This document shows, in pieces, positions 43,766 through 53,696 of a stretch of DNA of 64,000 nucleotides. The translations under genes were made by a program, and so were the position numbers. The stretch's first letter is position 1. Every line of letters begins with the position of its first letter. The notes under the pieces are model-generated. The model had not been told where the DNA came from, did no database searches, and saw only the letters and a program-made list of their open reading frames with translations. The DNA comes from Cordylochernes scorpioides (taxonomy: Eukaryota; Arthropoda; Arachnida; Pseudoscorpiones; Chernetidae). Location: positions 43,074,406 to 43,138,405 of the forward strand of contig CP092877.1 in NCBI GenBank assembly GCA_030710605.1, read 5' to 3'.

Positions 43766-43836
43766 TGCATCGGCCGGGAATCGAACACGGGCCGCCCGCG
43801 TGGCAGGCGAGCATTCTACCACTGAACCACCGATGC
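43766..43836 (-). tRNA. tRNA-Gly (anticodon GCC)
   Basis: Read on the minus strand, 43836 to 43766 gives a 71-nt cloverleaf. The acceptor stem GCATCGG/CCGATGC pairs perfectly and is followed by discriminator A. The D-arm is GGTTCAGTGGTAGAATG, the anticodon loop CTGCCAC has GCC, and the B box GTTCGATTCC is intact. One T-stem pair is mismatched (T opposite C), and two bases differ from the usual animal tRNA-Gly. A run of about ten T's follows immediately as a pol III terminator. It lies amid repeats, so it may be a functional gene or a young pseudogene. Confidence 0.9.
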
Positions 43837-44102
43837 TTAAAAAAAATGGCCATATTTAGGTATTCATTCCATTCCGGATTAGTCCGCTTAAAAAAAGTTC
43901 TTCAAATGAAAAAAAGAAATAGCCAAAAATACTAATCAAAATGCAGCCGAAAATTTTCCTCAGGTTTATAAAAAGCGACATGCAAAATTTGGTACCAATT
44001 GGTTCAGTATTTTTTGAGTTTATCGCGAAACAGACAGACAGACAATGACTTTTATATATATATATAGAGATATATATGTAAATATTTATTTTTATGTAAT
44101 AT
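43837..44102. repeat. Dispersed repeat 3' end (TTGGTACCAATTGGTTCAG)
   Basis: Contains TTTTCCTCAGGTTTATAAAA, then TTTGGTACCAATTGGTTCAG and (CAGA)n, ending in a TA microsatellite. This layout is typical of 3' termini of arthropod RTE-like LINEs. No coding part is present. Confidence 0.45.
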
Positions 44103-44750
44103 ACTAGCGGATGTGCCCGGCTTCGCCCGGGTTTTACCCGAGTGAATGTTTGTCTAACGAACATTTGTTAAAACAATTCTCTATAAACTTATAAAACGTA
44201 CTCGGCTTCGCCCGGGGTTTTACCCGAGTAAAGGTTTGTCTAGCGAACACTTGTTAAAACAATTCTCTAAAAACTTATTTAAAAAAAATATATATATATT
44301 TTGATAATTTGAAACTCGTAAATTTGAATCTCTCGATAAAGTGAACATTTTTTTCCCGGTCCCTGTGTGCCGTGTCATCCTGAATTTTGTCTTTCCTAAT
44401 TTTCTACATTAGAAAATCATAGTTTTATCTAGTGAACATTTTTTCCCGTGTCACATTGCCGTGTCATCCTGAGATAATCTTACTTTTGATAAATAATATT
44501 TAAGATAACAAACTTAGTGATAAGAAAACTTGTTATCATCGTCACAATGGGGGCGCTGCTTGCGAGTTAAATCTACAAATCTGCAAATAACTCTAAGGAT
44601 ATCCAAGATATTCATGAAATTATTTTTCAAAAACCTCCCTGGTGATATACCTAATAATATCCCAAAATTTCACGGCGATTGGATGTATGATTTTTGAATC
44701 TATAGAGTACAGACAAACAGACAGACATTCAATTTTATATATATAGATAT
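44103..44750. repeat. Dispersed CCCGGG repeat, copy left of minisatellite
   Basis: Starts CTAGCGGATGTGCCCGGCTT, with a second CCCGGGGTTTTACCCGAG at about 44210. The stretch 44410-44749 is almost identical to 45627-45962. Confidence 0.75.
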
Positions 44751-44765
44751 ATAGATAGAGATTTA

Positions 44766-45622
44766 CTCTTCATTGTTGGCTTTTTATCTTACATTCATTC
44801 TTCATTGTTGGCTTTTTATATTACATTCACTCTTCATTGTTGGCTTTTTATCTTACATTCATTCTTCATTGTTGGCTTTTTATATTACATTTACTCTTCA
44901 TTGTTGGCTTTTTATCTTACATTCACTCTTCATTGTTGGCTTTTTATATTATATTTACTCTTCATTGTTGGCTTTTTATCTTACATTCACTCTTCATTGT
45001 TGGCTTTTTATCTTACATTCATTCTTCATTGTTGGCTTTTTATATTACATTCACTCTTCATTGTTGGCTTTTTATCTTACATTCATTCTTCATTGTTGGC
45101 TTTTTATATTACATTCACTCTTCATTGTTGGCTTTTTATCTTACATTCATTCTTCATTGTTGGCTTTTTATATTACATTCACTCTTCATTGTTGGCTTTT
45201 TATCTTACATTCACTCTTCATTGTTGGCTTTTTATATTATATTTACTCTTCATTGTTGGCTTTTTATCTTACATTCATTCTTCATTGTTGGCTTTTTATA
45301 TTATATTTACTCTTCATTGTTGGCTTTTTATCTTACATTCATTCTTCATTGTTGGCTTTTTATATTACATTTACTATTCATTGTTGGCTTTTTATCTTAC
45401 ATTCACTCTTCATTGTTGGCTTTTTATCTTACATTCATTCTTCATTGTTGGCTTTTTATATTACATTCACTCTTCATTGTTTGCTTTTTATCTTACATTC
45501 ATTCTTCATTGTTGGCTTTTTATATTACATTCACTCTTCATTGTTGGCTTTTTATCTTACATTCATTCTTCATTGTTGGCTTTTTATATTACATTCACTC
45601 TTCATTGTTGGCTTTTTATATC
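44766..45622. repeat. 32-bp minisatellite, about 27 copies
   Basis: The unit is TTCATTGTTGGCTTTTTAT plus CTTACATTCATTC or ATTACATTCACTC, with the two variants mostly alternating (a 64-bp higher-order period). 32 is not a multiple of 3 and the unit has no plus-strand stop in any frame, so all three plus frames stay open for 260-290 codons. These are not genes. Confidence 0.95.
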
Positions 45623-45626
45623 ATAT

Positions 45627-45962
45627 AGAAAATCATAGTTTTATCTAGTGAACATTTTTTCCCGTGTCACATTGCCGTGTCATCCTGAGATAATCTTACT
45701 TTTGATAAATAATATTTAAGATAACAAACTTAGTGATAAGAAAACTTGTTATCATCGTCACAATGGGGGCGCTGCTTGCGAGTTAAATCTACAAATCTGC
45801 AAGTAACTCTAAGGATATTCAAGATATTCATGAAATTATTTTTCAAAAACCTTCCCGGTGATATACCTAATAATATCCCAAAATTTCACGGCGATTGGAT
45901 GTATGGTTTTTGAATCTATAGAGTACAAACAAACAGACAGACATTCAATTTTATATATATAG
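45627..45962. repeat. Dispersed repeat copy right of minisatellite
   Basis: Near-identical to 44410-44749, so the minisatellite sits between direct repeats of about 335 bp. It ends TTTTATATATATAGAT. Confidence 0.85.
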
Positions 45963-45967
45963 ATTTC

Positions 45968-46130
45968 TTTTCTTTCTTTACGTAAAATAGCCTAGCTGTG
46001 AAAGCCCTAGACTTTAGAACCTGATGTCCGTGGTTCGAACACGCTTTTCGCTATCTTTTTTTTTTCTCGTTGATAAATTGATGTAACTTTGTCTAGAAGA
46101 CAATAAATGATTTTTAATTGTCAATTGTCA
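45968..46130 (+). mobile_element. tRNA-derived SINE with a tail from the Tx1/L1-like LINE
   Basis: A pol III A box TAGCCTAGCTG (45988-45998) and B box GGTTCGAACAC (46032-46042) lie 33 bases apart, as in a tRNA. After a T-rich link, 46074-46128 matches the 3' end of LINE copies A and B: TTGATGTAA, TCTAGAAGACAATAAAT, then TTTTTAATTGTCAATTGTCA. It too ends in an AC tract followed by ATACATTCATTTTTATATAT. A SINE borrowing a LINE tail can be retrotransposed by that LINE's reverse transcriptase. No internal terminator or coding frame is seen. Confidence 0.75.
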
Positions 46131-46169
46131 CACACACACACACACACATACATTCATTTTTATATATAT

Positions 46170-46425
46170 AGATAATATCTATAATGAAGCAAGAAAGATT
46201 ATTCTTATAAAGTTGGTCCTTCATAAACGATAAGAACAATATAAATAAGAAAATACGTGTCCATAAAACCAACCAACAGTCCACTCCGAAGCACTTCAGA
46301 GACGTGCATACAAATTGTGAAAAAAATAGCCAGAAAAGTAGAGAAGAATCTACTCTAACAAAGTCGTGATTATTGTGTGATTATTGTAAAGGTTGGGTCA
46401 CACGATTTTTTTTTTTAATTTGCAA
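46170..46425. other. AT-rich DNA, nothing recognised
   Basis: No gene or repeat was identified before the Tc1 remnant. Confidence 0.4.
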
Positions 46426-46429
46426 CACC

Positions 46430-47260
46430 AAGAATTAGTGGGGTAAAGGTATGAAAATCTGCATAAGAACAATAAATGATATTTATTAGACAGAATACAC
46501 CTATACACTGAGCGACACTCACGGTGGCATACACCTATACACTGAACGCCGTTTATTCAATATGTTGTGGGACCACCGCGGGCGGTTATGCAGGCAGCAA
46601 AACGTCTTGGTACTGACTCAATGAGCGTGCGGATGGTGTCTTGAGGGATGGCTGCCCTTTCCCTGTCAACAATCAGACACAGTTCATCTTCTGAACAGCG
46701 GCTGTGGAAGCGAACGCAAACTACGTCCAATTAGGTCCCCAGAGGTGTTCTATAGGTGAGAGATCAGAAGAGATTGGTGGCCATGGAAGCACCGAGGTTT
46801 CATGCAGGGCATATAGACTGATGCGTGTTGTGTGAGGTCGGCCGTTATTCTGCTGGAAAATGGCATTTTATATTCCCTTTAGGAAGGATAGCGTCACCTG
46901 CCTAGGCATATCATCCAAATATCGTTGGGCCATCATAGTGCTCTCAATATGAATCAGGGTTTATCTGCTATCATTGGCGATTGATGCCGCGTTGTTGTGA
47001 GGTGCGGTATTCCATAGATTCGGGCGGATTCGACTTGTCACTAAGAGGGCACCAAACTCGTACTTGATGACTGTAATTGCTAAAATAGAAGATATATTCA
47101 TCTGAGAACACTACCCTATGCCATTCTACTATCCATGTGGCTCTATCCCGAAAAATTGAAAACGGAGGTGTTTGTGCCGTTGGGTTAATGGCAGTCTTTT
47201 TAATGGGCGTAATGAGAGTTATAGTTTGGTGTGGGTTCACTTCTTCTTTTATAATTAGAC
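46430..47260 (-). mobile_element. Decayed Tc1-like transposon
   Basis: On the minus strand, WHRVVFSDEYIFYFS (first catalytic region, with DE) and VRVWCPL appear around 47130-47030. Further on is a QQNNGRPHT-type segment and PWPPISSDLSPIEHLWG near 46790-46740, then RFAACITARGGPTT at the end near 46570. This is the DD34E transposase order. Several frame changes and stops separate the parts. Inverted ends were not found with certainty. Confidence 0.75.
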
Positions 47261-47689
47261 CACTTTGAATAAATGGTACAACTTTTAAAACCGTTTCTGT
47301 AACTGGTGAACAATATGTATAACCTTTGAGAGAAAAGGTCTAATTAACAAAAATAAAGAGTAGAGATTTGAATAGAAAACACTTGTTATAATAACAATAA
47401 GAGCTGTAAAAGATACTGCCTCAATATTTAGGAACTCTGCTGGGGACCAATCTTATATAGTGAATTCGTGAAGAGAATCCCTGTTATCCTGAAACATTAT
47501 TTTAATGGCAGAATGGTTAGGTAATTTAAAACGTGGATGGAAAACTGATGAGGTCTTTGAAGAGAATTAGTCACTAGAAGGTGTTTGCAGTATATACAAA
47601 TATATTTTAATTGTTAATTATGAGTTCAAATTTTTGATATTTTGGAAATTAATATATATTTTTTATTATATGAGGAGCAACCTCTTATT
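47261..47689. other. AT-rich DNA, nothing recognised
   Basis: No coding frame or repeat stands out. Confidence 0.4.
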
Positions 47690-49030
47690 GGGAAGGGGAG
47701 GTTTAAGAAGGAGAAATTTGGGGAGTGGGTAGAGCCATGTGCAAATATTTGTAAGATACAAGCAACTCAGGGAGTGGATAGAGCCATGTGCAAATAGTTG
47801 TAAGATCCAAGCAACTCAGGGAGTGGATAGAGCCATGTGCAAATAGTTGTAAGATCCAAGCAACTCAGGGAGGGGGTAGAGCCATGTGCAAATAGTTGTG
47901 AGATCCAAGCAAGTCGAGCAACTCGGGGAAGGGGTAGAGCCATGTGAAAATAGTTGTGAGATCCAAGCAAGTCGAGCAACTCGGGGAGGGAATAGAGCCA
48001 TGTGCAAATAGTTGTGAGATCCAAGCAAGTCGAGCAACTCGGGGAGGGGGTAGAGCCATGTGCAAATAGTTGTAAGATCCAAGCAAGTCGAGCAACTCGG
48101 GGAGTGAATAGAGCCATGTGCAAATAGTTGTGAGATCCAAGCAAGTCGAGCAACTCGATGAAGGGGTAGAGCCATGTGAAAATAGTTGTGAGATCCAAGC
48201 AAGTCGAGCAACTCGGGGAGTGAATAGAGCCATGTGCAAATTGTTGTGAGATCCAAGCAAGTCGAGCAACTCGGGGAGGGGGTAGAGCCATGTGCAAATA
48301 GTTGTAAGATCCGAGCAACTCGGGGAGTGGATAGAGCCATGTGCAAATAGTTGTAAGAATCAAGCAACTCAGGAAGTGAATAGAGCCATGTGCAAATAGT
48401 TGTAAGATCTAAGCAAGTCGTGCAACTAGGGGAGTGGATAGAGCCATGTGCAAATAGTTGTGAGATCCAAGCAAGTCGAGCAACTCGGGGAGGAGGTAGA
48501 GCCATGTGCAAATAGTTGTAAGATCTAGGCAAGTCGTGCAACTCGAGGAGTGGATAGAGCCATGTACAAATACTTGTAAGATCTAGGCAAGTCGTGCATT
48601 TCGGGGAGTGGATAGAGCCATGTGCAAATAGTTGTAAGATCCCAGCAAATCGAGCAACTCGGGGAGTGGATAGAGCCATGTGCAAATAGTTGTAAGATCT
48701 AGGCAAGTCGTGCAACTCGGGAAGTGGATAGAGCCATGTGCAAATAGTTGTACGATCTAGGCAAGTCGTGCAACTCGGGGAGTGGAAAGAGCCATGTGCA
48801 AATAGTTGTAAGATTCAAGCAACTCAGGGAGTGGATAGAGCCATGTACAACTCGGGGAGGGGGTGGAGCCATGTGAAAACATTTGTCAGATCCAAGAAAA
48901 TCGAGCAACTCGGGGAGTGGATAGAGCCACGTGCAAATAGTTGTAAGATCTAGGCAAGTCGTGCAACTCGGGGAGTGGGTAGAGCCATGTGTAAGATCCA
49001 AGCAAGTTGAACAACTCGGGAAATAGCAGA
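47690..49030. repeat. Minisatellite of 49- and 58-bp units, about two dozen copies
   Basis: The unit core is AGAGCCATGTGCAAATAGTT then GTRAGATCCAAGCAA, with or without GTCGAGCAA, then CTCGGGGAGTGG. Long and short units alternate irregularly. Minus-strand frames stay open (CTWLYPLPELLDLLGSHNYL-like), but only because the unit lacks stops. Confidence 0.95.
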
Positions 49031-49388
49031 GCCAAATTCAGTTTTTTTATGAACTCCTATATATCTCTTGTTTTTCTGCCGCACAAATATTCTAAAGTTA
49101 CAAATTAATATTAAGAAGAATGAATCATTGGGCCTGAGTCATCAGTCGTGAACCTTTGTATTCTGTAAAAAAGAAATAGAAATTTAGAAATTAAATGATA
49201 GGCAAATTAATAATTTAAATAATCCTTGTTTTTTTCTAACTATTGCAATAATTACTATAGCGATAGGCTGGTGTTATTCTGGTAGGAAATGATCAGCCGG
49301 ATTTGATGATCTTTAAAAACATATGCGTTTCTATTCTACATATGGTAACATACAAAAAAATGAACTAATTTCAATCCGGTCAATCCCG
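49031..49388. other. Unassigned DNA
   Basis: A piece at 49120-49160 (TTGGGCCTGAGTCATCAG, then TCGTGAACC) resembles the dispersed repeat core. Nothing else is recognised. Confidence 0.35.
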
Positions 49389-49527
49389 TTCTATTAGGGC
49401 AAGCTTGCTTCAGCTTCTTTAACAGCCCTTTTTTCTACTTCAGTCTTCTTTAACTATCTTCTATTAGGGCAAGCTTGCTTCAGCTTCTTTAACAGCCCTT
49501 TTCTCTACTTCAGTCTTCTTTAACTAT
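49389..49527. repeat. Two-copy tandem repeat of 70 bp
   Basis: TTCTATTAGGGCAAGCTTGC through CTTCTTTAACTATC occurs twice in tandem with a single T/C difference. Confidence 0.9.
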
Positions 49528-49839
49528 CTTCTTTACCTTTAATTTTATCTTCAGGCTTCTTATAAACTTCTCAGGCCTTTTCACTTGAGCTCGAGTTCCC
49601 TGACTTCTATCAGGCTCAGCGCACTCCAATCTTTACTATTCCCCTTTCTCTCCCAATCTCCACACTCTTACTCTCCCCCGATCTCATTTATTTATTTATT
49701 TCATCTCAATTTGCAGGTGTTACATTCGAGCACAGCTCGCGAGTCACCTTGTCCAGATTATTTACACATTGCGAGTTGTAATGCTGGAGTGGCCCCCGGA
49801 ACCTTACAGGAGGGCAGTTGTTGGGTGTTTGGCTGTCAG

Positions 49840-52500
49840 CTAGCCATTGGGTCCAGGTCGTCGGATTCGGTGGCTGAGGTCACCTTGATTTTGAACAATT
49901 TCTTGTATAGTTGGATTTGATGATTTTTGAAATTGAGAGAATAGTCTTGTTGCAGAGTCTTGATAAATCTCTTCTAGATTAGGCTGGTTGAGATCTTCTT
50001 CGAGAATTTTGTTTGAAAGATTGAATGGGGCTCCTATAGTGGTTCGTAAGCAAATCCTCATGAAGGCATCTATTCTTTTTTTATCCGTAGGTGTGATATA
50101 TTTGCCCCAGACTGGTAGTGCGTACGTGATGATGGGTAGAATACAGGTTTTGTACAACGTGAATTTATGCTTTGTTGTTAAATTACTTTTAAAATTGAGC
50201 AGGCTTGATAGAGATATTTTGGCTATCTTTGCCTTTCTTATGGTGTTTTGGACATGTAGGTTAAATTTTAATTTCGAATCCAAAGTGACACCAAGATACT
50301 TGGCATGGTCGGCCCAACTAATAGTGCTTGAGTTTACTGTCAAGTTGGTTTGTGGCTTGAATTTTTTGTTATCTCTTGGGGGAAAAAGTATTGCTTGAGT
50401 CTTAGTTGGGTTAATGTCTAGTTTCCACTCATCGCACCATTTGATTATGTCATTTAGGTAATTCTGAAGCTGAGTAACCAATAGATTGACTGATTTAGAG
50501 TTAAATAAAATTGCTGTGTCATCTGCGAAGAGCTTAAGTTTACATTTAGAGTGCAGTGGGATGTCATTAATGTAAATATTGAAAAGGTAGGGTCCGAGGA
50601 TAGAGCCTTGAGGTACTCCAGTCTGGATTGGCTTTGGTTCAGTTATAAAATTTCCTTGCTTGACTGAAAATGTCCTGCCCTGTAGATAATTCTGCATAAA
50701 ATTGATAATGTCACTTGGAAACTGGTGTTTTGTAAGTTTCTTTATAAGGCCATTATGCCAAACTTTATCAAATGCTTTCGCAAAATCTAGAAAGACAGCA
50801 CCTACCACTTCCTTGTGGGATCTTCTTATCTGGATGTAGTCCAGAACTGCAATGAGTTGGTGAGTTGTTGAATGCCCCCTTCTAAATCCGAATTGCTGCG
50901 GGATGATGAAGTTAGAGTTGTCCAAGTACATCTGAAGTCTACGTAAAATAATTCTTTCGTAAATTTTGCCGATGGTGGGGAGGAGGCTGATAGGTCTTAG
51001 ATCTTCAGGGGATTTAGCGGATTTTTTTGGAATTGGAATTATGATAGCATGCTTCCAGACTTTGGGGTAGTAACACAAGTGCAGTGCGGCGTTGAATACT
51101 CCAGCTAGAAATACAATCCATTTGATGGGAAGATTCTTGGCCATTTGCGGAGTGATATTGTCATGGCCAGGAGCTTTGTGGTTAGCTAAGTATTTAATCA
51201 CTTCTTTGACTTCATTTGGTGTCGTCATTGTGAGCATTTTTTCTTGTTGGTGATTATAAGTTATATTTGGTTGGTCTTCTTTTTCCTTGGAGAACTGGTT
51301 GGAGAAGTGTTCTGCAAGTTCATTTCCGATTTCTTTGTCGGTCAATAAGGTTTTGCCGTTCGTTACTAAGCTTGAGATCCTTTCCGTTTTTTTCCTGATG
51401 GGTTTTGTTTTTCTCCAGAAGTCCTTTGGGCTTGATTCAATCTTGTGTATGAATTGATTCCAGTTCTCGGTGGAGTCGGATTTGAGGGCTTTGTTAACTT
51501 TTCCCTGTAGGTTTAAATAAATGGCTCTATGGGCTGGATCCCAGGTTGCTTGCCATCTCTTACGAGCTTTATTCTTTTCTTTTATCAAGGCCTTGGTCGA
51601 GGGGTTCTGTTTTGATGAAGAGGATGATATAACTGTGTTTTTCGAGTAGCTGTTTTAGATTTTATCATTTAGTATGGTCACTGCTGAGTCAATATTGGCT
51701 TCCGTTTTCAAGGGTACTCTAGGAGGCGTACTGGAAATTAAGTCTTGTTGGAAGTGTACCCAGTTAGTGAGTCGGCAAGCCCTAGTCGTGAATTCATCCT
51801 TCGGGCAGGTCAGCTCTAGGATTACTGGGAGGTGATCTGAAGATAAGGCATCCAGGGTCTTAATCCTCGAAGTCCAGGGGATGTTTCTAAGAATTGCGAT
51901 GTCTAGAAAGTCTGGATTACCCAAAGGACTGTAGTGCGTGGGTGAAGAAGGTGCGACAATGTCCAGGTTTTCTTTTTCGGAAAAATTATGAAGCACGGTT
52001 CCGCTATTATTGGAGGTTCTTGAGCCCCAAAGAGGGTGCTTGGAGTTCCAGTCTCCTGCAGCGATTACTGATTGATTATTCTCTAACAAGAGATTCAGAT
52101 CTTCCTCCAGGAGTGGTAGATCGGGTTTCTTATAGATTGACGATATCTGCACTACTGCCCTTCCATCTGGTTTCATTAGAATTGTGGTGTTTTCCATGTT
52201 AGATGTTTGAATCAGCACTTTTTTATATTTAAGATAGTTTTTTAGAATTATTGCCGTTCCACCGCCCCTTCCAACGATTCTATCGTCTCTTATTGTCTGA
52301 TAGTTTCTGAGTTTGAGGTCGACAGATGGTTTTAAGTGTGTTTCACTGAGCAGTGCCATGTCTATTGAGTTTTCTTCTAAAAAATGTAGAAATTCTTCTT
52401 TTTTGAGTTTGATTCCGTTGCAATTCCAGAAAACGATTTTCAAAGGTAATTTGCCTTTCATTGTAAGTAAGTTTTGATAATTTCTAATAACTTTTCGCAC
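49840..52500 (-). pseudogene. Jockey ORF2: endonuclease and reverse transcriptase (one in-frame stop)
   Basis: Starts MRKVIRNYQNLLTMKGKL. The APE endonuclease shows VFWNCNGIKLKK, LLSETHLKP, AAGDWNSKHPLWGS and SSDHLPVILEL. A single TAA at 51655-51657 ends the first part. The same frame resumes as YSKNTVISSSSSK and holds the reverse transcriptase: NHKAPGHDNITPQMAKN, PISLLPTIGKIYERI, QFGFRRGHSTTHQLI, VFLDFAKAFDKVWHNGL, GVPQGSILGPYLFNIY and LKLFADDTAILF (catalytic Asp pair). The C-terminus includes YALPVWG and RIDAFMRICLR. There is no RNase H domain, as usual for jockey. Confidence 0.88.
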
Positions 52501-53645
52501 AGTTCCCTGGTGTCAGAACGAGTAGTTTTCTTTTTTGCAGTTTCAGCGTAACTTGCCTTTTGTTTTTCAACAGTTGCTTCTTCTGTTTTAGTGGAGCTTG
52601 CTTGAGGTATGGTGTTAGGGGAGTTTTGTCTGGGAGGCTTTAGCTGCTGTTGTTGTGGCTTCGGAAAATTTTGGCATCCGCGGTAATTGGCTGTGTGCGC
52701 CTCTCCACAGTTAGCGCACTTTGGTGGGAGCTGTTTCGACTTTCTTGGACAATCCTTCGAATGGTGTTCTTCAGCACACTTGACGCATTTGGGCTTCAAA
52801 AAACAGTTTAGCTGGCCATGCCCAAAGCCCTGGCAGTTAAAGCATTGGGTCACTCGTTTTGTAGTCCTGAATGATTCCACGACTATTTTTTGGTAAAGTA
52901 TTTCGGTTATTCCATAGATTCGTTTATTTTGTTCATTTTTCGGTAGCTCTACTAGGACTATATTCATCGGTATTTTGGTCGATTGTCTATGGAGTCTTTT
53001 GACAATGACCTCAGTGAAGCCCATTGAGACCAGTTCAGTTACGACGTCTTCTTCTTTGAAGGCTGTTGTTACCCCCTTCAATACCACTTTCAGTGGTTTT
53101 TCCTCCTGTAGTCTGTAGGAATATCCTCCATTATTTTTTTGTACATACTCCCTGATTTTTTTGAAGTCGCCTATGTTTTTCGATTTAATTATGTGCTTTT
53201 TGCCAGAAATCGTGACTTGGAATGGTTCCGTGCACAAGCCTTTTAGTTCTTGGCAAAGAAGCTTCCAATCTGCTACATTTTCTGCAATAACAGGAGGAAT
53301 TCTCGGTTTTTTCACGTTAGTGACTGTGGTCCATGGGCCATCGTTGTCGTTATTTTCTTCATCGTCTTGAGGTGGGTGAGCTGTGTCCATTTGTTGAGAA
53401 ATTCCAGTGGCGGGACTTTGTTCATCGATGTCCATTCTAGGCGTCTTCAGATTACGCTCGCTCCTAGTTGGCGATCTTGAGTCATCCGATTGGGAGCCGC
53501 GAGTTCTCTTCTTTGATTGAACCGTTTCCTCAAGCTTATACTCGATTCCACATTTGTCTAGGATCTTCGTTATTAAGGAGGCTTCGATTATGCATAGTTT
53601 CTCGCCGGTTGGTCCGATCGTCGATTTAATTACAATCGGTGGCAT
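52458..53645 (-). CDS. Jockey ORF1 protein, copy 1 (intact)
   Basis: 395 codons from MPPIVIKSTIGPTGEKLC. The order is a charged N-terminus with KKRTRGSQSDD, an RRM-like middle (LKVVLKGVTTAFKEEDVV), then three zinc knuckles: CFNCQGFGHGQLNC, CVKCAEEHHSKDC and CANCGEAHTANYRGC. A Gln/Pro-rich linker and a helical end ELCEKLLEIIKTYLQ follow. This is the gag-like RNA-binding protein of jockey elements. The frame is intact and overlaps ORF2. Confidence 0.9.
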   Translation of the reverse strand: MPPIVIKSTIGPTGEKLCIIEASLITKILDKCGIEYKLEETVQSKKRTRGSQSDDSRSPTRSERNLKTPRMDIDEQSPATGISQQMDTAHPPQDDEENNDNDGPWTTVTNVKKPRIPPVIAENVADWKLLCQELKGLCTEPFQVTISGKKHIIKSKNIGDFKKIREYVQKNNGGYSYRLQEEKPLKVVLKGVTTAFKEEDVVTELVSMGFTEVIVKRLHRQSTKIPMNIVLVELPKNEQNKRIYGITEILYQKIVVESFRTTKRVTQCFNCQGFGHGQLNCFLKPKCVKCAEEHHSKDCPRKSKQLPPKCANCGEAHTANYRGCQNFPKPQQQQLKPPRQNSPNTIPQASSTKTEEATVEKQKASYAETAKKKTTRSDTRELCEKLLEIIKTYLQ

Positions 53646-53696
53646 ATTATTTACTTGCTAAGATTTAATGCGATTTACTTGTAACCCCGATCTCAT

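Larger units (their letters stand above)
49688..53684 (-). mobile_element. Jockey-clade LINE, nearly full-length copy 1
   Basis: 5' end on the right. It has ORF1 (53645-52458), ORF2 (52500-49840 with one stop) and a 3' end (AAATAAATAAATGAGAT). Both sides carry CCCCGATCTCAT (49676-49687 and 53685-53696), the apparent target duplication. ORF1 and ORF2 overlap by about 43 bases in different frames. With one nonsense codon and otherwise open frames, it is young. Confidence 0.9.

Noticed and set aside
44773-45648. Three overlapping plus-strand frames of 263-291 codons encoding hydrophobic repeats
   Set aside because: All three frames are open only because the 32-bp repeat unit lacks stops; there is no promoter, no non-repeat coding sequence and no selection for one frame.
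47767-49001. Minus-strand frames of up to 299 codons (CTWLYPLPELL repeats)
   Set aside because: They are readings of the 49/58-bp minisatellite in several frames; irregular unit lengths shift the frame.
44766-49030. CRISPR array as an explanation of the 32-bp or 58-bp repeats
   Set aside because: Repeats are contiguous with no unique spacers, and the genome is eukaryotic.
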